From Fibrobacter sp. UWB13 (GTDB lineage: Bacteria; Fibrobacterota; Fibrobacteria; Fibrobacterales; Fibrobacteraceae): a DNA stretch of 64,000 nt. Location of the stretch: assembly GCF_900177805.1 (NCBI RefSeq), contig NZ_FXAX01000001.1:1116001-1180000 (forward strand), written 5' to 3'. Position numbers and translations under genes: made by a program. The notes beneath the pieces were generated by a model. That model was given only the letters and a program-made list of their open reading frames with translations. It had not been told where the DNA came from and made no database searches. Positions 17,216 through 25,559 of the stretch are shown here, in pieces (the stretch's first letter is position 1; each line of letters begins with the position of its first letter).

Positions 17216-19054
17216 CTATTCTTCCAGAATCTCCGCTAGGGCACCTTCGGTTTGCCGTTCCAGTTTCATGATGTCGTTCTTGATATCTTTCAGGCTACGG
17301 AGTTCCACAGGCTTGTAGAAATACTTGGTAAAGCTCAGTTCGTAACCAATGGTGGGTTCGCCGAAAATCACGTCGGGCGTGTAGGGTTTGACTTCGTTCT
17401 CGTAGAAGCCTTCAATCCCGCCAGGATAGTTCATCGGAATCTGTTCCGTTTCGTTACGGCTCGCCTTGTATTTTACATTGCCTTTCTTGTCCTTGACCGG
17501 TTTTCCACTTTCGTCCAATACGGGCTTCATCAGCGGCACAGACCAGTAACCGAATTCAGAATTGTCGAAAATCTTGCTCTGTTCCGTTTCCTTGAAATCC
17601 ATCAGGAGTTTCAAAATCTTTGCACGGTCCGCCTCGTTCGTTTCGCAATTCTTTTCGCCCAGATTCTTGCGAAGCGGGGTCTTGATGGCAGTCGCATCAA
17701 TCAACTGCACCTTGCCCTTGCGGCGTTTTTCCTTGCGGTTCGTGACAATCCAGATGTAGGTGCCGATACCCGTGTTGTAGAAATCCTTTTCAGGCATGGC
17801 GACAATCGCTTCGAGCATATCGTTTTCGATGATATACTTGCGCAAGTTGCTATTGCCCGAGCCCGCATCACCCGTAAAGAGCGAACTTCCGTTGTGTACT
17901 TCCACAATGCGAGTGCCGAGTTCCGTTTCCTTCATGCGGCTCACGTTGTTCGCCAAGAAGAGCATCTGCGGGTCGCCAATGTCGGGGACAAAGTTTATGT
18001 CGTCCGAAAGCACAAAACGGCTGTCGGTGATTTCCTTCTTGTCCGAAATTCCCCAGTTCTTGAGGTCTTCTTTCCATGCCGTACCAAACGGCGGGTTCGA
18101 AATGCAGAAGTCATAAGTTTCGCCAATGTGACCGTCTTGCGAAATGGTCGAGCCAAAAGCGATATAATCGCGCTGCTGCTTGTTCAACGAATAACTGAAG
18201 CTCTTGATTTGGCCCGAAATCATGATGTCCGCCTTGCAGGTGGCGTAAGTATCGGGCATCAGTTCCTGACCGAAAATGTGAATCTTGATTTTCTTGTCGC
18301 GTTCTTTCGCCATGTCAAGGATTTTCTCCTTGGCAACCGACAAGATTCCTCCCGTACCGCAGGCTCCATCGTAAATGGTGTATGTCGAATTTTCAAGTTT
18401 GTCCGCAATCGGGAGTATAGTCAAGTCGGCAAGCAGTTTCACCATATCGCGCGGCGTAAAGTGACGACCGGCGCTAGTCACCGCGTAGGCTTCGTTGAAG
18501 CGGCGAAGCAGTTCTTCGAACACCGTTCCCATCATGTGGTTATCGACACCGGGCAAGGTCTCTTTTCCGCTCGCATCTTTTACAGACAAGATTCCCAAGT
18601 TGATGGACTTGTCGGTAAACTTCTCGAGAATGGATCCCAGGCGGTTGTTCTCGGTAAGCTTGTCGATGGTCGGCAACAGTTCGAATTTCTTGACAATATC
18701 CTGGACATCCTTGCTATAGCCGTCGATGTATTCCAAGAAGTTCATTTTGAGACGGGAAGGATTTGTCTCTGCCGTCAGCGTGCGCATCGTGAACTTTGAA
18801 ACATTCACAAAGGGATACTTGGTGATGGCGGTCAGCACAGGCTCGTAGTTCACAATCTTCTGCTTGTCGAGTTCGGCCTTTTGCTTGAGAACAGCCTCTT
18901 TTGTGGGCTCCAAAAGCACATCAATGCGGCGGAGCACCATCATCGGGAGAATGACCTTCTTGTAATCAACCTGTTCAAAAACATCCACCAACACATCGTT
19001 GGCGATATTCCACATAAAACTGACCAGCTTGTTGAACTGCTGCGTGTTATCCAT
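17216..19054 (-). CDS. hsdM: type I restriction-modification methyltransferase subunit
   Basis: A 612-residue N6-adenine methyltransferase subunit. The N-terminal HsdM_N bundle spans about 1-150. The S-adenosylmethionine site is YDGACGTGGIL (about 226-236), and the catalytic NPPF lies in CISNPPFGTAW (about 316-326). Together with HsdS it methylates the host target and protects it from HsdR. TTGAGG sits 5 bases before the ATG at 19054. It is the first gene of the operon. The structured RNA candidate ends about 70 bases upstream. Confidence 0.95.
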   Translation of the reverse strand: MDNTQQFNKLVSFMWNIANDVLVDVFEQVDYKKVILPMMVLRRIDVLLEPTKEAVLKQKAELDKQKIVNYEPVLTAITKYPFVNVSKFTMRTLTAETNPSRLKMNFLEYIDGYSKDVQDIVKKFELLPTIDKLTENNRLGSILEKFTDKSINLGILSVKDASGKETLPGVDNHMMGTVFEELLRRFNEAYAVTSAGRHFTPRDMVKLLADLTILPIADKLENSTYTIYDGACGTGGILSVAKEKILDMAKERDKKIKIHIFGQELMPDTYATCKADIMISGQIKSFSYSLNKQQRDYIAFGSTISQDGHIGETYDFCISNPPFGTAWKEDLKNWGISDKKEITDSRFVLSDDINFVPDIGDPQMLFLANNVSRMKETELGTRIVEVHNGSSLFTGDAGSGNSNLRKYIIENDMLEAIVAMPEKDFYNTGIGTYIWIVTNRKEKRRKGKVQLIDATAIKTPLRKNLGEKNCETNEADRAKILKLLMDFKETEQSKIFDNSEFGYWSVPLMKPVLDESGKPVKDKKGNVKYKASRNETEQIPMNYPGGIEGFYENEVKPYTPDVIFGEPTIGYELSFTKYFYKPVELRSLKDIKNDIMKLERQTEGALAEILEE

Positions 19055-19122
19055 AAGAACCTCAATTGTAAGCCCTTATGCAAGCACAATCAACAATCGC
19101 TCTAAATGACGTTTATGACAAC

Positions 19123-19302
19123 AAAAAAGGCGTGGTATCGAATGCACCTACCGCCTCAGGTAACGACCAAGTAACCCAGTATCAGATAAGCACAAACGAC
19201 CCACGCACAGGGTGCGTGAGTGTCTGCCTTACTCTCTGATACTTGAAATTTTGGTCGTTTTCGAGGCGAGAATAAGAGCTATAACTCAAATTTCTATGCG
19301 CC
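19123..19302 (-). ncRNA. candidate structured RNA, long rod with internal loops (6S-like architecture)
   Basis: In a 395-base gene-free stretch, five nested stems line up. GGCG 19129-19132 pairs with CGCC 19299-19302. CGCCTC 19152-19157 pairs with GAGGCG 19263-19268. AACGACCAA 19162-19170 pairs with TTGGTCGTT 19251-19259. AGTATCAGA 19178-19186 pairs with TCTGATACT 19235-19243. CACGCAC 19202-19208 pairs with GTGCGTG 19212-19218 around an AGG loop. A large bubble lies between the outer two stems, with a small GAG/CTC hairpin on one side. On the minus strand the closing stem is directly followed by six T, so this strand is favoured. It could be 6S-like RNA, an hsdM leader, or an unknown RNA. The rest of 19055-19449 holds one repeat and nothing else recognised. 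Confidence 0.6.
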
Positions 19303-19361
19303 CTACATCTTGCGATGCAAGGCTATGTCACTAACAATATAGATTATTCAAAAGAAAAAGG

Positions 19362-19387
19362 AGATTTCCGCGTTCGCGGGAATGACA
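19362..19387. repeat. hairpin repeat with ATGACA end
   Basis: TTCCGCG and CGCGGGAA form a short stem, followed directly by TGACA. It is one unit of the dispersed repeat family seen at 46663, 54544, 59036 and 60363. It lies downstream of the pectate lyase stop, which is read on the minus strand. Confidence 0.8.
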
Positions 19388-19449
19388 AAAAGCGCTCACT
19401 ACGACGTAAAAAAAGATGCCGCACGGAGTTCGGCGCGGCACCCCCATTT

Positions 19450-21144
19450 CTACTTCACGGTAATAAACTTGCTTCGATCCACGCCTGCGTCGGGAGCACT
19501 CATTCGCATCATGTACAGCCCTGCAGGCAGCCCACGTGTCATCCAGGCGACATCACCAACTTTTGCGGACAGCACATTCATACGGCGAACCAGCGAGCCC
19601 TTCGTATCGAAAATGTCGACGTGATAAACGCTAGGCTCAACCACAGCAGCTGTTTTCGTGTGAATCGACGTCGGCTTTTCCGTCGTATCTTTTTCAGCAG
19701 CCTTTACGAGCGTGACATCGAACTGATCGATGTTCGGGCCATCATTACCGCCAACGGTTGCAAACTTCACAGCATTTTCATCTGCAGCAAGACTTACCAA
19801 AACTTCAGCAGTTTCCCAGACGGTCCAGCCACCCGTTGTCTTGAAAGATGTCGTTGCGGTATCCAGGCCTGCAGAAATCGCAAGAGAGCGAGCTTCACTG
19901 GAACCGTTTGCGAAATCGATATCAAAACGATATTGACCAGCCGTATCGACTTTTACTTTCACAACGACATCGCCGCCCTTATCGAAATTCACGTAGCCAT
20001 CGCCGTGATAGCCGCCATTGCTATTTTCAGAAACGCCACCTGTGATTGTACCCTTTTCAGCCTGGTACTGTTTATCAGGTGTCGGCGGTTCCGGTTCCAC
20101 ATAATTAGCATCACATTCCGTCGGACTCTTGAGCGTAGCGCCCGCATTCGCCTTCACGGCAGCTTCAACTTCGCTCGCCTTGAGCATAAAGCTCGTGTAT
20201 TCATACGGCGGTGTAAAAGAAGTCCCCGTTCCCTTCGTATTGCCTGAGCAGTTTGTGAAAATGTTGTCTATAACTTCATTCACGCCCGTGCCATTTGCTA
20301 CACCTGTATAAATCGGATTATTTTCGTTGATGAACACATTGCGTTCGGTGCGCACTCTGCACATATGCCCTGCAGCAACACCAAGTACATCCGTACCATT
20401 CGTGATGTTAGCGTCACCCGTTAAAAGGTTGTTCACCACATGCACATTACCATAGCGGCAGCGAGGTTTGCGCTGGTTTGCAGCCTTCCACCAGTTGAAC
20501 ATGTAAGTCACATTCAGCTTGCCTTCGCTTTCGGGTTCATTGTCAGAACTGCCGATGAGATTCGAAAGGTTGTGCGAACTCTTTTTCTTGTAGCCAAAAA
20601 TGCACCACGTAAACGTTACGTTATCTGCACCTTTTACCACATCGGCATTGCCATCCTGACCATCCCAGAATTCACAGTGGTCAATCCATATATTTTTGGA
20701 ACCGTTATTTTCAATGGTAAGGTTGTCCCAAGCCTGCTCAGCATTACTGCCCGGCCCTTGAATCACGATATTGCGAACGATAATGTTTGAAGCCTTGCTG
20801 ATGTGAATTGGCGCTTTAAGCACAGTCCCCGGCTTAAGTCCGATGATGGTCTTGTTGGAACCCGTGATATTCAAGCGGTCCCCCGTTCGCCCGCTCCAGC
20901 CATCGCCAAGCGTACCGTCTATGTAAATCACACGCGGAGAAGAATCCTTCGCGTACTTTTGCAAATCAGCAAATGTTTTTACGGTAATGGGAGTTGCATT
21001 TCCGCCACCGGTTACATTAAATTCAGTCGAAGTACGGCCCGAACGAGTCGCCCAGCCAATCGGTTTGCACTGATCCACCGCTGCAGACGCACAAACAGCA
21101 AGTCCGCACAACATCGTTAAAATTCGATTAGATACTTCAAACAT
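19450..21144 (-). CDS. secreted pectate lyase (PL1) with carbohydrate-binding module and C-terminal sorting-like domain
   Basis: A 564-residue exported enzyme cleaving pectate by beta-elimination. The signal peptide covers about 1-22 (ILTMLCGLAVCASAA). A PL1 right-handed beta-helix spans about 25-340: IWIDHCEFWDGQDGNADVVK holds Ca-binding acids, and NQRKPRCRYG near residue 225 holds the catalytic arginine region. A Pro-rich linker (EPEPPTPDKQ) leads to a CBM6/35-type beta-sandwich (about 360-485, starting QYQAEKGTITGG). The last 60 residues (DIFDTKGSLVRRMNV, LPAGLYMMRM, ending ITVK) resemble type IX secretion tails. AAGGAA precedes the ATG. It fits plant-fibre breakdown. Confidence 0.9.
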   Translation of the reverse strand: MFEVSNRILTMLCGLAVCASAAVDQCKPIGWATRSGRTSTEFNVTGGGNATPITVKTFADLQKYAKDSSPRVIYIDGTLGDGWSGRTGDRLNITGSNKTIIGLKPGTVLKAPIHISKASNIIVRNIVIQGPGSNAEQAWDNLTIENNGSKNIWIDHCEFWDGQDGNADVVKGADNVTFTWCIFGYKKKSSHNLSNLIGSSDNEPESEGKLNVTYMFNWWKAANQRKPRCRYGNVHVVNNLLTGDANITNGTDVLGVAAGHMCRVRTERNVFINENNPIYTGVANGTGVNEVIDNIFTNCSGNTKGTGTSFTPPYEYTSFMLKASEVEAAVKANAGATLKSPTECDANYVEPEPPTPDKQYQAEKGTITGGVSENSNGGYHGDGYVNFDKGGDVVVKVKVDTAGQYRFDIDFANGSSEARSLAISAGLDTATTSFKTTGGWTVWETAEVLVSLAADENAVKFATVGGNDGPNIDQFDVTLVKAAEKDTTEKPTSIHTKTAAVVEPSVYHVDIFDTKGSLVRRMNVLSAKVGDVAWMTRGLPAGLYMMRMSAPDAGVDRSKFITVK

Positions 21145-21320
21145 CTCAAAAATTCCTTATTTTTCCAACATATAATTTATATTCCTAAAGCCATTACAGG
21201 GCGCAATCCTGAATTAAATTTCTAGACATTTTGTCAAAGAAACCAAGCGACGAAACTAAAATTGCTATTATTCCTTACGGATTACAAATAATCAATAACT
21301 ATAACTAGCAAATAACAACT

Positions 21321-22430
21321 ATGGATATCAATCAGCTCGCACAACAGCACATTTTGAAGCAGCCGCTCTACGTGACCGGCAAACCCATCGCCTACACCGC
21401 TCGTGAATTCGGTCTCGACCCGAAAGACATCGACAAGCTCGCCAGCAACGAAAACCCGTTTGGCCCGAGTCCGAAGGGCATGGCCGAAGCCCGCAAGGCT
21501 TTGGAAGAAGTGAACCTCTATCCGGATGGCGGTTCTTACGACCTCATCGGAAAGATTGCTGAATTCCGCGGCGTGAACCGCGACCAGATTGCTGTGGGTA
21601 ACGGCAGTAACGAACTTTTGGACATGATTGCCCAGGTGTTCCTCGGCCCCGGCACGGAAGCCGTCATGGGCAACCACAGCTTCGCTGTTTACAAGCTCGC
21701 CACGATGGCCATGAATGCCAAGATTGTTGAAGTTGACATGCCCGCTCCGGGATACAACTACAACCTCAAGGCTATGCGCGACGCCGTGAACGAAAAGACC
21801 CGCATCGTGTTCCTCGCTAACCCGAACAACCCGACCGGTTCTGATCTCACCGCCAAGGAAATTTTGGACTTCGCCGACAGCCTCCCGGAAACTTGCGTTC
21901 TCGTGATGGACGAAGCCTACACCGAATTTATCGAAGACACGCCGGAACTCGTTCCGGATTTCAACAGCCGCATCGCCGAAGGCAAGAACATCATCTGCTG
22001 CCGTACGTTCAGCAAGATCTACGGTCTCGCTGGTCTCCGCGTGGGCTACTGCATCACCCGTCCGGAAATCGTCGCCCTCATCAACCGTGTGCGTGAACCG
22101 TTCAACGTGAACAGCATCGCTCAGGCAGCTGCAATCGGCGCTATCGACGACCAGGATTACGTGAACAAGGTTCGCGAACTCAACAAGAAGGGTCTCGAAC
22201 AGCTCAAGGCTGGTTTCAAGGAACTCGGCCTCGCCTTCGTCGACAGCCACGCAAACTTCATCGCCGTCAGCGGATTCAAGGATCCGATGGACGCCTTCAA
22301 GTTCTTGCAGGCCAAGGGCACCATCATCCGTCCGCAGCCGGCTATGGGTGACGTGCTCCGCATTACCGTCGGTACCGAAGCTCAGAACAAGAAATGCCTC
22401 GAAAACATCAAGGCATATCTCGGCAAGTAA
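21321..22430 (+). CDS. hisC: histidinol-phosphate aminotransferase
   Basis: A 369-residue PLP enzyme of histidine synthesis, fold type I. KLASNENPFGPSPKG is the substrate-binding start. NPNNPTGSDLT holds the PLP-contacting Asn, and DEAYTEF the cofactor Asp and Tyr. TFSKIYGLAGLRVGY contains the Schiff-base lysine. Full length. No clear Shine-Dalgarno is seen, which is common in this window. The 176-base AT-rich region upstream (21145-21320) must hold its promoter, but no confident -35/-10 pair was found. Another his gene, hisB, lies far away at 60.5 kb, so the pathway is scattered. Confidence 0.95.
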   Translation: MDINQLAQQHILKQPLYVTGKPIAYTAREFGLDPKDIDKLASNENPFGPSPKGMAEARKALEEVNLYPDGGSYDLIGKIAEFRGVNRDQIAVGNGSNELLDMIAQVFLGPGTEAVMGNHSFAVYKLATMAMNAKIVEVDMPAPGYNYNLKAMRDAVNEKTRIVFLANPNNPTGSDLTAKEILDFADSLPETCVLVMDEAYTEFIEDTPELVPDFNSRIAEGKNIICCRTFSKIYGLAGLRVGYCITRPEIVALINRVREPFNVNSIAQAAAIGAIDDQDYVNKVRELNKKGLEQLKAGFKELGLAFVDSHANFIAVSGFKDPMDAFKFLQAKGTIIRPQPAMGDVLRITVGTEAQNKKCLENIKAYLGK

Positions 22431-23227
22431 ACCGAGAAAGAGACTGCGCGAAGCCCGCGTCTGGCGCCACTAACGCCAAAGCTCACGGCGTTGCCCGTGT
22501 GATTTCTAAACGCGGTTTTTGCAGCAGAAGCCAAGCAGAAAACCTGGTCCGCGAGGGCCGGGTTTCTTTGCGTGGTAAAATCGTCCGCGATCCGGACACT
22601 CCCGCTCGCGAAAATGATGAAATTTGCGTTGACGGAAAGCATGTAAAAGCAAGCGAGTTCGTTTACTTTATGATGAACAAGCCGCGCGGCTATGTCACTA
22701 CGGCAAGCGACGAAAAAGGGCGCGCAACCGTCATGGACCTTTTCCGCGAGCAATACGCCAAGATGTTCCCCGACAAGCCTGTGCCGCACATATCGCCCGT
22801 TGGCAGGCTCGATGCCGCCAGCGAAGGGCTTTTGCTATTTACAAACGATACGCAATGGGCGGATGCTTTGCTGAATTCTCAAGAGTCGCGCGGCCTCACC
22901 CACACAAAAATCTATCGCGTTCAGGTTGCGGGAATGCCAACTGCGGCGGAACTTTCGCAAATGGAAGCGGGTTTCAACGTTCCGCCACGCGTCTTTGGCG
23001 AACCCGAAGAGTTCATGCACGCCGTCAGCGCCAAGCTCTACAGTGCAGGCGAAAAGAACTGTTGGTTAGAAATCACCTTGGACGAAGGCAAGAATCGTGA
23101 AATTCGCCGCATGCTCGCGAAGCTCGGCTACGAAGTTTTACGCCTTGTGCGCATCAAGTTCTGCAATTTTAAGTTGGGCGATTTAAAGCAGGGTTGCATC
23201 AAAAAACTAGATGCCCCGCAACATTAA
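22394..23227 (+). CDS. pseudouridine synthase, RsuA/RluB/RluE/RluF family
   Basis: The protein modifies a uridine in ribosomal RNA. An S4 RNA-binding domain covers about 33-80 (RVISKRGFCSRSQAENLVREG). The catalytic block SPVGRLDAASEGLLLFTND holds the family Asp, and GKNREIRRMLAKLGYEVLRL is the conserved C-terminal motif. The ATG at 22394 overlaps hisC by 37 bases and gives a basic 34-residue leader. A GTG at 22499 would cut into the S4 start. The ATG is preferred but not certain. It converges with nadK, with a 4-base overlap. Which rRNA site it modifies cannot be told. Confidence 0.88.
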   Translation: MPRKHQGISRQVNRERDCAKPASGATNAKAHGVARVISKRGFCSRSQAENLVREGRVSLRGKIVRDPDTPARENDEICVDGKHVKASEFVYFMMNKPRGYVTTASDEKGRATVMDLFREQYAKMFPDKPVPHISPVGRLDAASEGLLLFTNDTQWADALLNSQESRGLTHTKIYRVQVAGMPTAAELSQMEAGFNVPPRVFGEPEEFMHAVSAKLYSAGEKNCWLEITLDEGKNREIRRMLAKLGYEVLRLVRIKFCNFKLGDLKQGCIKKLDAPQH

Positions 23228-24108
23228 GCAGATCGCGGTTTACCCGTCCAGCCAAGCTTTTCGCGAAGAGCGCCCACAAATCCCGTGTGACGCATACGAA
23301 TAAACGTCGTCACAAGCTTACTTTCAGACAACATCACATATTCATCCGGTTTCATTTCAAGCGTGATGCGCCCGTCAAAAACGAGATCAAGCGAGCAATT
23401 TACCGCCGAAGCCATTCGCAACTTTTTATCCGTCAGCGAAAGCACAAGCGGACGCACCGAGAGACTACTCGGAGCCACAGGCGTGAGCACCACTGCCGGC
23501 GTCGAAGGATGGATAATTGGGCCTCCAGCAGCAAGGTTGTATGCAGTCGAACCCGTCGGCGTCGAAACGAGAATTGAATCCGCCCAGTATTCCGTCAGGC
23601 AGGTATCGTTATAAGTCACGTTCACGTTTACCATGCGTTCCGGAGCGTGCGCGCGCACGTGGACTTCGTTCAGCACGGTCTGCTTTGCAATGCACTTTCT
23701 GCCGTGATAAACCGCAGCCTCGATCATCATGCGTTCGCGAGTCGAGAAGTCGCCAGCAAGCAAGCTATCGAGCGTCTTGGTCAAGCCTTCCACACGCGAT
23801 TCCGCCAAGAATCCCACGCGCCCAGCATTCACTCCAAGAATCGGGATGTTATGGCCAAGTGCCATGTGCGCGGCCGTCAGCACCGTGCCGTCACCGCCAA
23901 TCGCAAGCAGCAAATCCGTCTTCTGCAACGCGGATTCTTTCACCACGCGAATCGGCTTTTTCACGAGCTCCTTGAGGGAATCGAGCGCATAAAATTTCAC
24001 CTGCGGGTGTTCAAGCGCCCAAGAAGTAATCTGCTTCAAGGCACACGCCAAATCGGCACTTTTGTCCTTGAACCCGACAATTCCAATGCTGCTGAAAGAC
24101 TTTTCCAT
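23224..24108 (-). CDS. nadK: NAD kinase
   Basis: A 294-residue enzyme making NADP from NAD and ATP. Start taken at the ATG at 24108 (MEKSFSSIGIVG); an in-frame ATG lies 12 bases upstream. LLLAIGGDGTVLTAAH is the diagnostic GGDGT motif. NEVHVRAHAPERM and SILVSTPTGSTAYNLAAGGP are the NE and GSTAY blocks that bind NAD and organise the active site. The length is usual for the family. It probably follows the EPSP-synthase-like gene in the same direction, about 50 bases downstream. Confidence 0.95.
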   Translation of the reverse strand: MEKSFSSIGIVGFKDKSADLACALKQITSWALEHPQVKFYALDSLKELVKKPIRVVKESALQKTDLLLAIGGDGTVLTAAHMALGHNIPILGVNAGRVGFLAESRVEGLTKTLDSLLAGDFSTRERMMIEAAVYHGRKCIAKQTVLNEVHVRAHAPERMVNVNVTYNDTCLTEYWADSILVSTPTGSTAYNLAAGGPIIHPSTPAVVLTPVAPSSLSVRPLVLSLTDKKLRMASAVNCSLDLVFDGRITLEMKPDEYVMLSESKLVTTFIRMRHTGFVGALREKLGWTGKPRSA

Positions 24109-24160
24109 AACCATCCTCAAGTTTCGCGTTCACTCAAAGCGTTCGTTCTGCGCGCAATCC

Positions 24161-25540
24161 CTAACCCGCTTTTTCAGCGTTTTTCTCGGCATTTTCTGCC
24201 ACAAGCACATTCTTGAGCTTGTCGACAACACCCGGGAACATCGCTTCGACCTTGTCCATATTTTCAACCGGTTCATCGTTCTGGAGGGCAAGCGACAACA
24301 CGCTCAAGGCAAGTCCCATCTGCGCCGAATCGCCACCATCAAAATCGCTACCGTTCACAATCGTTTCAAGGCCGCGAATCACAAGGCCATCGTCGTACAC
24401 GCCAACTTCGGCCCCCGTCTTGCGCAAGTTCACCGCCAAGAATTCATTCTTGGGGCGCATTTCCTTGCGGACTTCCTTGGGTACACGCAAAATCGTTTCG
24501 CCTTCACCGTAGCAAGCCGCCACAGCCAACAGCGGGTATTCTTCAAGCGCCGTCGCAATCACGTCTTCGCTAAAGCGACGCCCCTGCAAGCGCTTCCCAG
24601 AAGCAAGCGGCTTGATTTCGACATCGCCAAAAACATCGCCATACTTTTCACGACGGCTTACCGTTTCAACATTCGCGCCCATACGCTTGAGGCATGTGAG
24701 TGCACCCGCACGGCTGCTGTTCAAGTCTACGTTCAAAAGCTTGATGACGTTGTCCTTCGGCATGTTCCCGACAGTCGCAAGTACCGCAAATGCAGTCGCT
24801 TCCGTCGTATCGCCCGGCACATAGTATTCGCGCGCGGTAATCACCTTCGTTTCCGAAAGTTCCGTAAACTGCGTACGTTCAATCTTCTTGCCCTGAGCAA
24901 TCATCAAGCGGCGTTCAAATTCGCTCAACTGTTCCATGCCACGGCCTTCATATTTCACAGCCGCACCAAAGTAAATGAGCATTTTCGTCCACTGGTCATG
25001 TACCGTAGACTTTTCTTCAAAATTCAAGTAATCATTGCGGATAAGCGCTCGGAGCAAAAGTCTATTGCGCATCACAGACGAAACGTTCCCGAGAGAATCC
25101 TTCTTGACGTTCAGTTCATCACGCAAAAAGTTAAAGACAAACTTTGCCGGTTCATCTTTTTGCACCTTAATCTTGAAATACTTCTGGAGCGTTTCCTTTG
25201 CCGCATTCACACGGGCAATGCCCGCATCATCAACTTCAGCAGCAAACGTGTAGAGCTGTTCTTCGTCCTTACTTGCGAGCGTCCAAAGCATCACGTTATC
25301 AGCTTCGTTGAACTTGAACGGAAGCATGGTCGGAATAGAGTACTGGAACCCCTTGCCATTCAAGACAAGCTGATGCCCTTGCAATTCGTAAGTGAGACCA
25401 AAATCTTTCAGCGCCTCGGCATACTTTTCACTACCACTTGCCCACGCAAAATTTTCCAACACGGTGCGGCCATTCACCAAAAGCGCCATCACCAACGTCA
25501 AATTCATCCGTTCACGGTCGGGATTCATCAAGAATTCCAT
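24161..25540 (-). CDS. EPSP-synthase-fold protein lacking the catalytic motifs
   Basis: A 459-residue protein alignable over its length to AroA (3-phosphoshikimate 1-carboxyvinyltransferase): PGDTTEATAFAVLATV at 242-257, EEYPLLAVAACYGEGETIL at 333-351, LRKTGAEVGVYDDGLVIRG at 372-390. The catalytic blocks differ. PGSKSxSNR is replaced by MNPDRERMN (5-13), SSQ by SSV, RVKExDR by EVRKEMRPKN (356-365), DHRMAM by DSAQMGL (404-410), and KTFP by EAMFP (432-436). The usual Lys, Arg and His ligands are therefore missing. The gene sits just downstream of tyrA and aroQ. It may be a regulator or a new activity. Annotation as active AroA is doubtful. Confidence 0.75.
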   Translation of the reverse strand: MEFLMNPDRERMNLTLVMALLVNGRTVLENFAWASGSEKYAEALKDFGLTYELQGHQLVLNGKGFQYSIPTMLPFKFNEADNVMLWTLASKDEEQLYTFAAEVDDAGIARVNAAKETLQKYFKIKVQKDEPAKFVFNFLRDELNVKKDSLGNVSSVMRNRLLLRALIRNDYLNFEEKSTVHDQWTKMLIYFGAAVKYEGRGMEQLSEFERRLMIAQGKKIERTQFTELSETKVITAREYYVPGDTTEATAFAVLATVGNMPKDNVIKLLNVDLNSSRAGALTCLKRMGANVETVSRREKYGDVFGDVEIKPLASGKRLQGRRFSEDVIATALEEYPLLAVAACYGEGETILRVPKEVRKEMRPKNEFLAVNLRKTGAEVGVYDDGLVIRGLETIVNGSDFDGGDSAQMGLALSVLSLALQNDEPVENMDKVEAMFPGVVDKLKNVLVAENAEKNAEKAG

Positions 25541-25559
25541 CGTCTATTCCTTAAGCAAA

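Noticed and set aside
17252-18799. 515-residue open frame on the + strand
   Set aside because: It is antisense to hsdM, has no family features, and comes from codon bias of the real gene.
19129-19302. Structured region as tmRNA, RNase P or SRP RNA
   Set aside because: None of the diagnostic segments of these RNAs (tag reading frame, GAGGAAAGTC, GGNAGCAG loop) is present on either strand.
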